A stretch of 20,326 bases of DNA from DATLCI01 sp046714215 (GTDB lineage: Bacteria > Acidobacteriota > Terriglobia > Terriglobales > Acidobacteriaceae): positions 1 to 20,326 of the forward strand of contig JBKKBM010000238.1 in NCBI GenBank assembly GCA_046714215.1. The letters are read 5' to 3'. Positions 6,705 to 14,988 of this stretch are shown here, in pieces. The translations under genes and the position numbers were made by a program. The notes under the pieces were generated by a model, which was not told the DNA's origin, did no database searches, and saw nothing but the letters and a program-made list of their open reading frames with translations. Position 1 is the first letter of the stretch, and each line of letters starts with the position of its first letter.

Positions 6705-8558
6705 TTACTTCTTCGCCGGCAGCGGCGTATTCGTCAGCAGATAGTTGCCCACGTTCTCCCGTACTACATGGATTGCGGACTCTCCCACCAGTTGCTTGAT
6801 GTGCGACAGATCGGCGCCATAGGTCAAAAGGTAGTAGCGCCGCGGCTCTTTCCACAGGGCCGTAAATCGCTCGTCACCAATGAACACATCGGGCGCGCCC
6901 GGCGCATGGGAGCCATATTCCAGGTTGTTGATGCGTCCATTCAGAAGCAGTGCCTTCCGGTTCGTATAGAAGTACACCGAAGAGAACGCGTAGTAAGCGT
7001 TCCCTCCGATCAACTCACCCGGAGGACTCTGTGCGAGCGCCTCCGCCAGCGGGTACGATCCCAGGTAGGAATCAAACGTGACCATCGCCACCCGCGCCGC
7101 CTGGAAGAAGATCACCATCATCAACGCCAGGCTCAGCGCCACGGCGTGGATTCGCTTCCGGAAGAGCAATACGCCACTGAGTCCGATCAGCACTGCCACC
7201 GCAGCCAAGATCAGGGGCGTTCGCAGATAGGCGAACGCTCCCACCGTCAGGTCGCTCATGTGTCCCAGCGACAGCGTGTACATCTCCGGATTCGAGGTCA
7301 ACGCGGCGGATATGTCGCCCGTGGGCGTCACGCCGCGTGAGAGATACAGCAAGGCCAGCAACGCCGTCAGTACGCAGCCCAGTGTTCCCACCACGAGCCA
7401 CACGCTGCGGCTCACCCAACGCGACGCTGATGCCATTCCGCCCGCCAGCAGCAGCGCCAGCGCGGGATACATGGGCATGGAGTAATACTCTTGCGTTGTG
7501 GAGAAAGTGAAGAACACCATGACTGCCGCGAACCAGCACAGTGCCATCACCCGCGTGCGGGCCGCGCGCCCTTCTCCCCGGAAACTCAACGTACCCGCGG
7601 CCGGCAGGAACAGACTCCACGGGAATAGCCACGCCAGGTTCAGCACCCAGAATAGGAAGGGCGGCACGGTGTTGTAATCGCGCGGATAGCGCAGGTTCAG
7701 AAACCGGAGCAGATGTTCATTGAAGAAGTAGAACCAGAAGAAGCCTTTGTAATCGCCGGGTCCGCTGTGCATGGAGAAGACGAAGTAGGGAGGATTGCGA
7801 AGGGTCGCGAGCACGTACCAGGGGACGGCCACCAGCAGCATGACCGCGCATACCGTCCCCAGCCGCACCCGCCGCCAGGTAGTCAGAGACAGCAATCGCT
7901 TGGTCGCCAGCAGGTACAGGAACCCCGCCGCTCCCGGGAAGACGATGGCGATGGCGCCTTTCAGCAACAGTCCGGCACCCAGGGCTGCGCCCAGTACTAC
8001 CGCCCAGCGTCCCGGCTGGGGCTCACCTTCCACCAATCGCAGGAACGCCCACACCGATACGGTAATCGACAACGTGAGCGCCGCATCCGGAATGAGGATG
8101 CGGGTGAAGAGGAACAGTCCGACGCAGGTTCCCAGGATCAGTCCGGCGTAGAGGGCGGAGATGTCGCCGAAGGCCCAGAGCGCGAAGTGATAGGTGGTCC
8201 ACGCCAGGAGGATGACGAGCAGAGCTAGGGGAAGTCGCGCCGACCAGTCATGCACGCCGAAGAGCTTGTACGACGCGGCCACGATCCAGTAACCCAGCGG
8301 CGACTTCTCCAGGTAGGCCACGCCGTTCAACCGCGCGGTTACGTAGTCGCCGGACTCCACCATGTTGCGCGAGATCTGTGCCTGCACCGCGTCCACATCA
8401 TCCATCAGGTGGGGAGGACTGATGATGCCCGCCAGGTAGATGGCGGCGGTGAACAACACCACGATCAGGCCGTGATTCAGACGATGATCCTCTAGACCAT
8501 GACGTCGTGGGCTTCCAATGGTTGCGGCGGCGCCGTTACTCCGATTGTGATCTTCCAT
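6705..8558 (-). CDS. ArnT/PMT-type membrane glycosyltransferase (GT-C fold)
   Basis: A 617-aa polytopic membrane protein. The first periplasmic loop has MDDVDAVQ (residues 52-59) and LEKSPLGYW (83-91), the acidic and EK-P-L-YW signatures of the ArnT/PMT (GT39/GT83) group that moves sugars from polyprenyl-phosphate donors onto lipid or protein. About 11-12 hydrophobic helices follow, then a soluble C-terminal domain (about residues 500-617) with GGNAYYAFSSVYFYT. The start is uncertain: ATG 8558 overlaps the asnB 3' end by 67 bases, with only weak GGATGAAG upstream; ATG 8594 or 8660 would lengthen the overlap. Overlap with asnB implies co-transcription. The acceptor cannot be read from the sequence. 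Confidence 0.85.
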   Translation of the reverse strand: MEDHNRSNGAAATIGSPRRHGLEDHRLNHGLIVVLFTAAIYLAGIISPPHLMDDVDAVQAQISRNMVESGDYVTARLNGVAYLEKSPLGYWIVAASYKLFGVHDWSARLPLALLVILLAWTTYHFALWAFGDISALYAGLILGTCVGLFLFTRILIPDAALTLSITVSVWAFLRLVEGEPQPGRWAVVLGAALGAGLLLKGAIAIVFPGAAGFLYLLATKRLLSLTTWRRVRLGTVCAVMLLVAVPWYVLATLRNPPYFVFSMHSGPGDYKGFFWFYFFNEHLLRFLNLRYPRDYNTVPPFLFWVLNLAWLFPWSLFLPAAGTLSFRGEGRAARTRVMALCWFAAVMVFFTFSTTQEYYSMPMYPALALLLAGGMASASRWVSRSVWLVVGTLGCVLTALLALLYLSRGVTPTGDISAALTSNPEMYTLSLGHMSDLTVGAFAYLRTPLILAAVAVLIGLSGVLLFRKRIHAVALSLALMMVIFFQAARVAMVTFDSYLGSYPLAEALAQSPPGELIGGNAYYAFSSVYFYTNRKALLLNGRINNLEYGSHAPGAPDVFIGDERFTALWKEPRRYYLLTYGADLSHIKQLVGESAIHVVRENVGNYLLTNTPLPAKK

Positions 8559-10399
8559 CGCTTCATCCAGAGTAACAGCGTCATCAGGCCCCATAGATGA
8601 TATCCAAGGTTGGCCTTTCTTTCGAGGTGTTGCCGCAGGACATGCTCCACGCCCCGCCATTCGAAGAGGCCCGATTCCCGCACCGTCTGCTCATTAATGG
8701 TATCCAGCAGGAACGGCTTCAAGCTGCTGCGGAACCAGTCATGGACCGGGATATCGAATCCCATCTTCTGCCGCTGGAGGATGGACGCCGGCAGTTTCTT
8801 CTCCATCAACCTGCGCAACACGATCTTGGAGTCTGACCCGCGGAGCTTGAGGTGCTCCGGCAGCGTGGCGGCGAAGCGCACGATGCGGTCGTCGAGGAAC
8901 GGCGGACGCACCTCCACCGAGTGGGCCATGCTCATCCGGTCGACCTTATAGAGGATGTCGTCGGGCAGGTAGTATGCCTGGTCAAAACGCAGGAACGGTT
9001 CAATGCCGCTGCCGGAGGCCATGTTCGCCAGCAGCGATGCCATGGGCGCCGGGTCCGCATACTTGAAGAAGGCGCGCTTTTCGTCTTCGGAGAAGGTGCC
9101 ATTCCAGAAGACGTGCGCAGCTTCCCGCGAGAGCAAGCTGCCTTGGAAGAAGCGTTTGACCTTGTATTCCAGGCTGATCTTGTCGTCGGATGCGGGCAGG
9201 AGGTGGGCTGCGCGCAAAGCCATCTGGCGGACGCCGCGAGGCGTATTCCGGGCTAGCGCGGCATAGCGGTCCGCGCGATAGGTGAGATAACCGCCGAACA
9301 ACTCGTCTGCGCCTTCGCCGCCTAAAGCTACCGTGACGCTCTTCCGACTCATCTGCGAGAGGAACCACACGGGAAGCGCGCCCGCGTCGGCGCTGGGTTC
9401 GTCGGAGTAGTAGCTCAGTTGCTCGATGGCATCGACGACGTTGGTCTCGGCGGAGAGGTCGAACTCTTCATGCTCCGTGCCGTAGTGTTTCGAGATCTCC
9501 TGGATGTGGGGGCTCTCGTCAAAGGTCCGCCCCTTGAAGGTGACGGAGAACGTGCGCAGCCGCTGCGAACTTTCCTGCGCGGCGTAGTGGACGAGGGTGG
9601 AAGAATCGAGACCGCCGCTCGCCCAAATGCCCCAGGGAACATCGGCGACCATTTGCTCGCGGAGCGATTGCTGCATGAGGCGGTCCAATTCATCGGTGGC
9701 CTCTTCGAGGCTGATGTTGGGATTCACATCCGGCAGTTTGGCTTTGTATTCGTGGAGGGTGACGCGGCCGCGCTGCCATTCCAGCCATGCTCCCGGCATG
9801 AGTTTGCGGATGCCCACCACTAGCGTATGCGGGCCCGGGACGAAGTTCAGGCAGAGATAGCAATTCAACGCGTGCAGATTGATGTGACGGGGGATCTCCG
9901 CGTGAGCGAACAGCGTCTTCAACTCCGACCCGAAGAACAGCTTCTCGCCCGCGGTGTGATAGTAAAGCGGTTTGATGCCCATCTGATCGCGGACCAGAAG
10001 CAGCCGTTGTTCCGCCTGTTGCCAGAAGGCGACGGCGAACATGCCGCGGAATCTGCGGAAGCTTTGGGTATTCCATTGCAGAAACGCACGGAGCACGACT
10101 TCGGTGTCGCAGGTCGTGCGGAAGCGATGGCCCAGGGACTCCAACTCCGCCCGCAACTCCTGATGATTGAAGATCTCGCCGTTGATGGCGACTACGGTGT
10201 TGCCGTCGTCGCTATGCATGGGCTGGTGGCCGCCTTCGAGGTCGATGACCTTTAACCGGACGGCGCCCAGCGCGACGCCGGCCGCTTGGAATGTGCCGGA
10301 GTCATCCGGCCCGCGATGGTGCATCGCCGCCAGGGATTGCTGGAGCGCTTGATCGCGTTCGGGGGTCCGTAAGGCGCAGAAACCGGCAATGCCGCACAT
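8492..10399 (-). CDS. asnB: Asparagine synthase (glutamine-hydrolysing), AsnB type
   Basis: 635 aa, close to the usual 600-640. The N-terminal class II glutamine amidotransferase domain starts MCGIAGF with Cys2 as nucleophile, followed by HHRGPDDSG, VIDLEGGHQPM, NGEIFNH (73-79) and CDTEV. The C-terminal synthetase domain has the PP-loop SGGLDSS (261-267) for ATP and a later ALGGEGADELFGGY. The enzyme makes Asn from Asp, ATP and Gln, but homologues in polysaccharide and exosortase loci amidate sugar or peptide substrates. Here it overlaps a membrane glycosyltransferase gene and lies near a PEP-CTERM gene, so a cell-surface polymer role is plausible. The ATG at 10399 is fixed by Met-Cys; the ribosome binding site is weak (GAAGAGAG about 15 bases upstream). 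Confidence 0.9.
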   Translation of the reverse strand: MCGIAGFCALRTPERDQALQQSLAAMHHRGPDDSGTFQAAGVALGAVRLKVIDLEGGHQPMHSDDGNTVVAINGEIFNHQELRAELESLGHRFRTTCDTEVVLRAFLQWNTQSFRRFRGMFAVAFWQQAEQRLLLVRDQMGIKPLYYHTAGEKLFFGSELKTLFAHAEIPRHINLHALNCYLCLNFVPGPHTLVVGIRKLMPGAWLEWQRGRVTLHEYKAKLPDVNPNISLEEATDELDRLMQQSLREQMVADVPWGIWASGGLDSSTLVHYAAQESSQRLRTFSVTFKGRTFDESPHIQEISKHYGTEHEEFDLSAETNVVDAIEQLSYYSDEPSADAGALPVWFLSQMSRKSVTVALGGEGADELFGGYLTYRADRYAALARNTPRGVRQMALRAAHLLPASDDKISLEYKVKRFFQGSLLSREAAHVFWNGTFSEDEKRAFFKYADPAPMASLLANMASGSGIEPFLRFDQAYYLPDDILYKVDRMSMAHSVEVRPPFLDDRIVRFAATLPEHLKLRGSDSKIVLRRLMEKKLPASILQRQKMGFDIPVHDWFRSSLKPFLLDTINEQTVRESGLFEWRGVEHVLRQHLERKANLGYHLWGLMTLLLWMKRWKITIGVTAPPQPLEAHDVMV

Positions 10400-10597
10400 A
10401 GGTTAGGGCGAGCTCTCTTCGTGGGATATTGCTGAGATTACAACTATCCTACCGAGAAATCCCCTGAGTGGGAATCCTTTGGGGCCGGGGGCACTTGGCA
10501 TCCATCCCTCGCTGTGGACTGGCTTGGCGGAGAGAAGTCTTGGAGATCCCTGGCCGTAGAGGACGCAAGGGGGGACGCAGAGTGAAAAGCAAAGAGG

Positions 10598-10621
10598 AAG
10601 GCCGCTGTTGCCAGCGGCCTT
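10598..10621 (-). terminator. Intrinsic terminator-like hairpin after the PEP-CTERM gene
   Basis: A perfect 10-bp stem AAGGCCGCTG/CAGCGGCCTT with a TTGC loop, 31 bases beyond the PEP-CTERM stop on the minus strand, followed there by CCTCTTT. GC-rich stem and pyrimidine-rich tail support a terminator for the gene at 10653-11243. Confidence 0.55.
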
Positions 10622-10652
10622 TCTTGAGGAAACTTCCCGCCCGATCTTTTCT

Positions 10653-11243
10653 TTATTTCTGGAAGCGCTTACGTACTATTCGGCCAAAGCCGAGCAACCC
10701 GGTGCCCATCAGGAAGAGGCTCGCGGGCTCGGGAGTGTTGACCTCGCCCAGGGGCTTGATGCTGCCGATATTGGTCTGCAGGTGGACGCTCGATGCGTCG
10801 ATGGTCAGGTTGCCGCTGAAGCCCGCTAGGGTAAAGGTGATAATGCCCACCTCGCCGTTGCATAGCGTTCCCGTGGTGTTACACGAACCCCCGTGGCCGA
10901 CTTTCACTTCAACAATGCCGGCGCCGCCTGCTCCACCCGGGCTACCCCAGCCAGAGATGCCGCCACTCTGCGAAGCGATCGTCCAGGCTACGTTCGGGGT
11001 GGTATTGAAGGCGAGTCCGCTGAGCGAGGTGTTGGCATAGGAGGAAGTATTGGTCACAGTCAAAGTAAGGGTATTGCCGCTGAGCGACCAAGTGATGGTT
11101 GCAGTGGCGCCGCTCAAACTGCCTGTGCCCGCATACGACGTGGTCATGGAGGGGCCACCGTTGGTCAAGGTGATCTCGTCCGCCATCGCTAAAGGCGCCA
11201 GGGTTGCAGCTACCAGCATCATCAAAAACAGGGCCTTCTTCAT
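10653..11243 (-). CDS. PEP-CTERM sorting-domain surface protein
   Basis: A 196-aa secreted protein. The signal peptide MKKALFLMMLVAATLAPLAMA is followed by a Ser/Thr/Gly-rich, beta-like body (about 22-165) with one Cys pair (CNTTGTLC). The C-terminal sorting signal has the TPEPAS motif, a hydrophobic stretch LFLMGTGLLGFG and a basic tail RKRFQK, the classic PEP-CTERM signal that exosortases recognise before release to the exopolysaccharide matrix. No exosortase is in this window. The ATG at 11243 has AAGGAG 9 bases upstream and starts the signal peptide. The body is of unknown function and its composition suggests a secreted, glycosylated protein. Confidence 0.85.
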   Translation of the reverse strand: MKKALFLMMLVAATLAPLAMADEITLTNGGPSMTTSYAGTGSLSGATATITWSLSGNTLTLTVTNTSSYANTSLSGLAFNTTPNVAWTIASQSGGISGWGSPGGAGGAGIVEVKVGHGGSCNTTGTLCNGEVGIITFTLAGFSGNLTIDASSVHLQTNIGSIKPLGEVNTPEPASLFLMGTGLLGFGRIVRKRFQK

Positions 11244-11501
11244 CGTACTTTCTCCTTGGATCGAATGCTCGGCACGCTTTAGGTAGTGCAGTTGACGGGC
11301 CAAATGTCCACCCCTTTGGCAGTTTCCAAGTTAGACCGTAAGCTATTGAATACAATAGGATAAATCGGCTCATTGCGTCGGTTAACGAGCATCAAAGGTT
11401 ACTGAAGGGGGTTACCCGCAGGTGCAAACTTTTGCGACTCTGCCGATTGTTTTCCCAAGTATGAGCCGTTTCACTGAGCGAAACCTGCGTGGCTATGCCT
11501 A

Positions 11502-11524
11502 ACAGGCGGAGAGCCTGTGCCACA
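11502..11524. repeat. Dispersed palindromic element, copy 2
   Basis: ACAGGC/GCCTGT inverted repeat with the right half GGAGAGCCTGTGCCACA identical to the element at 539-560 and its flank. It lies between the PEP-CTERM gene and the 3' end of boxD. The remainder of 11244-11538 shows no gene and is comparatively AT-rich upstream of the PEP-CTERM start. Confidence 0.55.
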
Positions 11525-11538
11525 TGGATTAGGATCAC

Positions 11539-13110
11539 CTAACCGAACAGCTTGGCGCCGTCGACCGCGTCTTTGCCCAGCGCATCCAGTAAGCTCGGCG
11601 GGCCTTGCACCACGAAGCGCCGGTGATACAGCAGGAGGGCGCGTAATCCGGCGAGCTCTTCGCCTCCACCCGCGCGTCCCGGGCCGCCATGCAGACAATT
11701 GGGCATCACGTTGCCGTGGCCGGTGTGCTGTGTGTTCACGGAACTGTCCACGACCATGATGCGACCGTGCATGCTGGCGATACCGAGCGTGACTTCACTC
11801 TTGAAGGCGTCGTCATCGGAAAAAATGGAGGCTACGAGCGACCCGCGGCCGCGTTTCGCCAAATCGATGGCCTCCGCCGTCGAGTCATACGGAAGCACTG
11901 TTGCGACCGGGCCGAAGACTTCGACTTCATGCACCAGGTGCGCTGCCATCGGCTTCTCACAGTAGAGGAGGGTTGGCTCCACGAACGCCGCCTTCCCACC
12001 ATCCGCTTCGATGGCCTGAAAATCGCTTCGCCCGCCCGCCAGCACGGTCGTCTCGGTGCGCAGCTTCGCCAAACCTTCCAGCACATCTTTCTGCTGCGCC
12101 TTGTTGACCACGGGGCCGCACTTCACCTCAGCATTCGCGGGATTGCCTACTTTGGTCGTTTGCAAGCGTGCCGCGATGGCTTCGCCCAGCGCTTTCGCGT
12201 GGGCGCGCGGCGCTAGCACCCGCCGAATGGCCGTGCACTTCTGCCCGGCCTTCACCGTCATCTCGCGCGCGACTTCTTTCACCATGAGGTCGAAGGGCAC
12301 GGTACCGGCTGTGTCCGCGCCGAGGATGGCGCAATTTAAGCTGTCCGCCTCCACGTTCACCCGTACCGACCGCGCCACCACATTCGCGTGCGTCTTGATG
12401 CGCGCTGCGGTGCTGGCTGACCCGGTGAACATTACGACATCATCTTCCCGCAGATGGTCGAGCAGGTCGCCCGCCGATCCGCACAAGACAGAGATCGCGC
12501 CCGCCGGCAGGATGTTGGCGTCGATCACGTCTTTCACCATGCGTTGCGTGAGCCAGCAGGTGGCCGTCGCCGGCTTTACGAAGATGGGCACGCCGGCCAA
12601 TAGTGCACCCGTCGCCTTCTCCCACAATCCCCACGCGGGAAAGTTGAAGGCGTTGATGAACACAGCTACGCCGGTGAGCGGCTTCAGGAAATGTTGGCCT
12701 TGAAAGGCGCCGGTCTTCGATAGCGGGATGACGGCGCCATCTTTGATGATGCGTCCGTCAAGCGCCGCACCCCACTTCGCATACTGCTTCAGCGTGTAGG
12801 TGGCGCCATCGACGTCGAACGACGCATCGCCCTCGGTGGTGCCCTGGTTCTGCCGACTGATCTCGAAATACTCCGCGCGCTTCATGGTCAGCGCGTCGGC
12901 GATGTTGCCGAGCATGGTGGCGCGTTCCTTATATGTCAGCATTTGCAGCGCGGCATTGCCTTCGTTGCGCGCGAACTTGAGCGCGGCGCCGAGATCTAAT
13001 CCGACGGACGAGGCTGTACCCAAGGCTTCGCCGGTGACCGGGTTCCAGAGCGTGTCACCGTCGCCGCTGCCCGCGGCCCATTTGCCTGCCAGATAACTTT
13101 CGAGCTTCAA
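11539..13110 (-). CDS. boxD: BoxD: 3,4-dehydroadipyl-CoA semialdehyde dehydrogenase
   Basis: A 523-aa aldehyde dehydrogenase, resembling the ALDH half of PaaZ without its hydratase half. Motifs: NAFNFPAWG (154-161), FVKPATAT (177-184), MFTGSAS (227-233), general-base Glu in VEADS (254), nucleophile Cys in GQKCTAIRR (292), and EVFGPVATV (397-405). In the box pathway it oxidises 3,4-dehydroadipyl-CoA semialdehyde with NADP. The start is taken as TTG at 13110 because AAGGAG lies 9 bases upstream and the product then begins MKLESYLAGKW as in relatives. In-frame ATGs at 13152 and 13203 have no ribosome binding site, and using either would put the first operator-like repeat within or next to the coding region. 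It is divergent from boxC. Confidence 0.87.
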   Translation of the reverse strand: MKLESYLAGKWAAGSGDGDTLWNPVTGEALGTASSVGLDLGAALKFARNEGNAALQMLTYKERATMLGNIADALTMKRAEYFEISRQNQGTTEGDASFDVDGATYTLKQYAKWGAALDGRIIKDGAVIPLSKTGAFQGQHFLKPLTGVAVFINAFNFPAWGLWEKATGALLAGVPIFVKPATATCWLTQRMVKDVIDANILPAGAISVLCGSAGDLLDHLREDDVVMFTGSASTAARIKTHANVVARSVRVNVEADSLNCAILGADTAGTVPFDLMVKEVAREMTVKAGQKCTAIRRVLAPRAHAKALGEAIAARLQTTKVGNPANAEVKCGPVVNKAQQKDVLEGLAKLRTETTVLAGGRSDFQAIEADGGKAAFVEPTLLYCEKPMAAHLVHEVEVFGPVATVLPYDSTAEAIDLAKRGRGSLVASIFSDDDAFKSEVTLGIASMHGRIMVVDSSVNTQHTGHGNVMPNCLHGGPGRAGGGEELAGLRALLLYHRRFVVQGPPSLLDALGKDAVDGAKLFG

Positions 13111-13158
13111 GAGAGAGTGCTCCTTAAATATATGTATATGCTTCGTGGACATTGATAA

Positions 13159-13179
13159 ACTGCATAATAGTTCATTCAG
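13159..13179. promoter_or_regulatory. Operator-like repeat, copy 1 (boxD side)
   Basis: ACTGCATAATAGTTCATTCAG shares about 15 of 21 positions with the copy at 13232-13252 and overlaps the boxD -10-like hexamer. TGCA-containing boxes are the known recognition elements of the BzdR/BoxR repressor family, so BoxR (16840-17775) is the likely binder; this is inferred. Confidence 0.5.
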
Positions 13180-13231
13180 TAGCTGGTAATTTGGTGGCCC
13201 CACGGGGAATTTCCAGCGAATAATGTTATAT

Positions 13232-13252
13232 ACTGCATCCTATTGCCTTGAA
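13232..13252. promoter_or_regulatory. Operator-like repeat, copy 2 (boxC side)
   Basis: ACTGCATCCTATTGCCTTGAA matches copy 1 in the same orientation, 73 bp away (about seven helical turns), and overlaps TATACT. It also lies within CTGCA-N16-TGCAG (13233-13258), so a second TGCA box flanks the boxC ribosome binding site. Confidence 0.5.
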
Positions 13253-13267
13253 GTGCAGGAGTCCGCA

Positions 13268-14977
13268 ATGGAAGTCACCGCCGAAACGCTTGACCAGAAA
13301 TCCGCTGAGTCCACCAGTTGGGTCGATTTCCAGACTCAGTCCAGCCAGTATAAACATTGGCACCTCTCAGTGGAGGGCGCTATCGCCACCCTCGTGATGG
13401 ACACCAAAGAAGACGGCGGCATCCGCCCCGGCTACAAACTGAAGTTAAATTCTTACGATCTGGGCGTTGACATCGAGCTTCACAACATTCTGCAGAGCTT
13501 GCGCTTCGAGCATCCGGAAGTCCGCACAGTGGTCCTTACCAGCGCCAAGCCGCGGGTGTTCTGCTCCGGCGCCAACATATATATGTTAGGCACATCGTCG
13601 CACGCGTGGAAGGTGAACTTTTGCAAATTCACCAACGAGACGCGCAACGGCATTGAGGACGCGAGCCGCAACTCCGGACTGAAGTTCATTGCCGCGTGTA
13701 ACGGTACTACCGCCGGCGGCGGATACGAACTGGCCCTCGCCTGCGACGAGATCATTCTTATCGACGACCGCTCGTCTGCTGTGAGCTTGCCGGAAGTCCC
13801 GCTGCTGGGTGTGCTGCCCGGAACTGGGGGGCTCACTCGCGTCATAGACAAGCGCCAGGTCCGCCGCGATCTTGCGGACATCTTCTGCACTGTTTCTGAG
13901 GGAATTCAGGGCCAGCGCGCCAAGGATTGGAACCTGGTGGACGACGTCATCAAGCCCGCGCAATGGAAAGAAGCAGTTCAGGCGCGCGCACAGGAGTTGG
14001 CCAAGCAGAGCGATCGGCCCGGTCCTGAGAATTCAAAGACGGGTGAGAGGGGCATTACGCTGACGCCGCTGGAGCGCAAGATCGATGCTAATGGCTACCA
14101 CTACAAGTATGTCGACGTGGTGTTTGACCGCGCCGGACGCACTGCCTCGCTTACGGTCCGCGGACCGGAATCGGTCACGGTAAAAGACCTGGCCGCGATC
14201 AAGCAAGCGGGCGCCAACTGGTGGCCGTTGCAGATGGCCCGCGAACTCGACGATGCCATCCTCAACCTGCGTACCAACGAACTCGAACTCGGCCTGTGGA
14301 TCGTGAAGACCAGCGGCCATGCCGATGCGGTTCTGGAGATAGACCAGCAATTGCTCGCCCACAAATCAGATTGGTTCGTCCGCGAGGTCACCAACATGAT
14401 GCGGCGCACGTTGGCGCGCCTCGATGTTTCGTCGCGCTCGATGTACGCCGTGATCGAAGAGGGTTCATGTTTTGCCGGGACGCTGTTTGAACTCGCCCTC
14501 GCGGCTGACCGCTGCTACATGCTGCATCTGCCGGATAAGGACGATGCTACCTTTGTCGCGCTATCGGAGATGAACTTTGGATCGCTCGAGACGGTGACGG
14601 GGAATCCCCGGCTGGCGTCGCGTTTCTATGGCGACAAATCTAAGCTCGCCGCGTTCCGCAAACTTATGGGCAAGAAGAACAGCGCGGAAGACGCCCTCAA
14701 GCTTGGTTTGGTGACCGCCACGCCTGACGATCTCGACTGGGCGGACGAACTGCGTCTCGCAATTGAGTCGCGCGCCGCGCTTTCGCCTGACGCGCTTACC
14801 GGCCTCGAAGCCAATCTGCGCTTCACCCTGCCGGAAACCATGTTGACGCGCGTCTTCGGACGCCTCTCGGCATGGCAGAACTGGATCTTTATCCGTCCCA
14901 ACGCGGTCGGCGCCACGGGCGCGCTGAAAGTCTATGGGTCGGGCAGCAAACCGAAATTCAACTGGGAACGAGTCTAG
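13268..14977 (+). CDS. boxC: BoxC: 2,3-epoxybenzoyl-CoA dihydrolase (lyase)
   Basis: A 569-aa double-crotonase-fold enzyme. It hydrolyses 2,3-epoxybenzoyl-CoA, opening the ring to 3,4-dehydroadipyl-CoA semialdehyde and formate. The N-terminal half has the CoA-ester oxyanion-hole signatures VFCSGANIYMLG (97-108) and ACNGTTAGGGYELALACDE (143-161), and PEVPLLGVLPGTGGLTR (175-191). The C-terminal half has a second, degenerate crotonase-like stretch, VIEEGSCFAGTLFELALAAD. ATG 13268 has AGGAG 6 bases upstream; an upstream in-frame ATG at 13223 lacks one and falls in the operator region. The stop codon overlaps the ribosome binding site of boxB, so the two are in one operon. Confidence 0.9.
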   Translation: MEVTAETLDQKSAESTSWVDFQTQSSQYKHWHLSVEGAIATLVMDTKEDGGIRPGYKLKLNSYDLGVDIELHNILQSLRFEHPEVRTVVLTSAKPRVFCSGANIYMLGTSSHAWKVNFCKFTNETRNGIEDASRNSGLKFIAACNGTTAGGGYELALACDEIILIDDRSSAVSLPEVPLLGVLPGTGGLTRVIDKRQVRRDLADIFCTVSEGIQGQRAKDWNLVDDVIKPAQWKEAVQARAQELAKQSDRPGPENSKTGERGITLTPLERKIDANGYHYKYVDVVFDRAGRTASLTVRGPESVTVKDLAAIKQAGANWWPLQMARELDDAILNLRTNELELGLWIVKTSGHADAVLEIDQQLLAHKSDWFVREVTNMMRRTLARLDVSSRSMYAVIEEGSCFAGTLFELALAADRCYMLHLPDKDDATFVALSEMNFGSLETVTGNPRLASRFYGDKSKLAAFRKLMGKKNSAEDALKLGLVTATPDDLDWADELRLAIESRAALSPDALTGLEANLRFTLPETMLTRVFGRLSAWQNWIFIRPNAVGATGALKVYGSGSKPKFNWERV

Positions 14978-14988
14978 GAGCTTATTTC

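Larger units (their letters stand above)
13111..13267. promoter_or_regulatory. Divergent boxD/boxC promoter region
   Basis: The 157-bp intergenic region is AT-richer than its flanks. On the minus strand, TATTAT (13164-13169) is a -10-like hexamer for boxD. On the plus strand, TATACT (13229-13234) is a -10-like hexamer for boxC, 34 bases before its ATG. I find no clear -35 at ideal spacing for either, which would fit regulated promoters. Both hexamers are covered by the repeated ACTGCAT motif. Confidence 0.5.

Noticed and set aside
7713..8228. 171-aa plus-strand frame opposite the glycosyltransferase
   Set aside because: Composition dominated by Gln/Arg/Glu as expected for antisense of membrane helices; no ribosome binding site, and the sense gene has clear family motifs.
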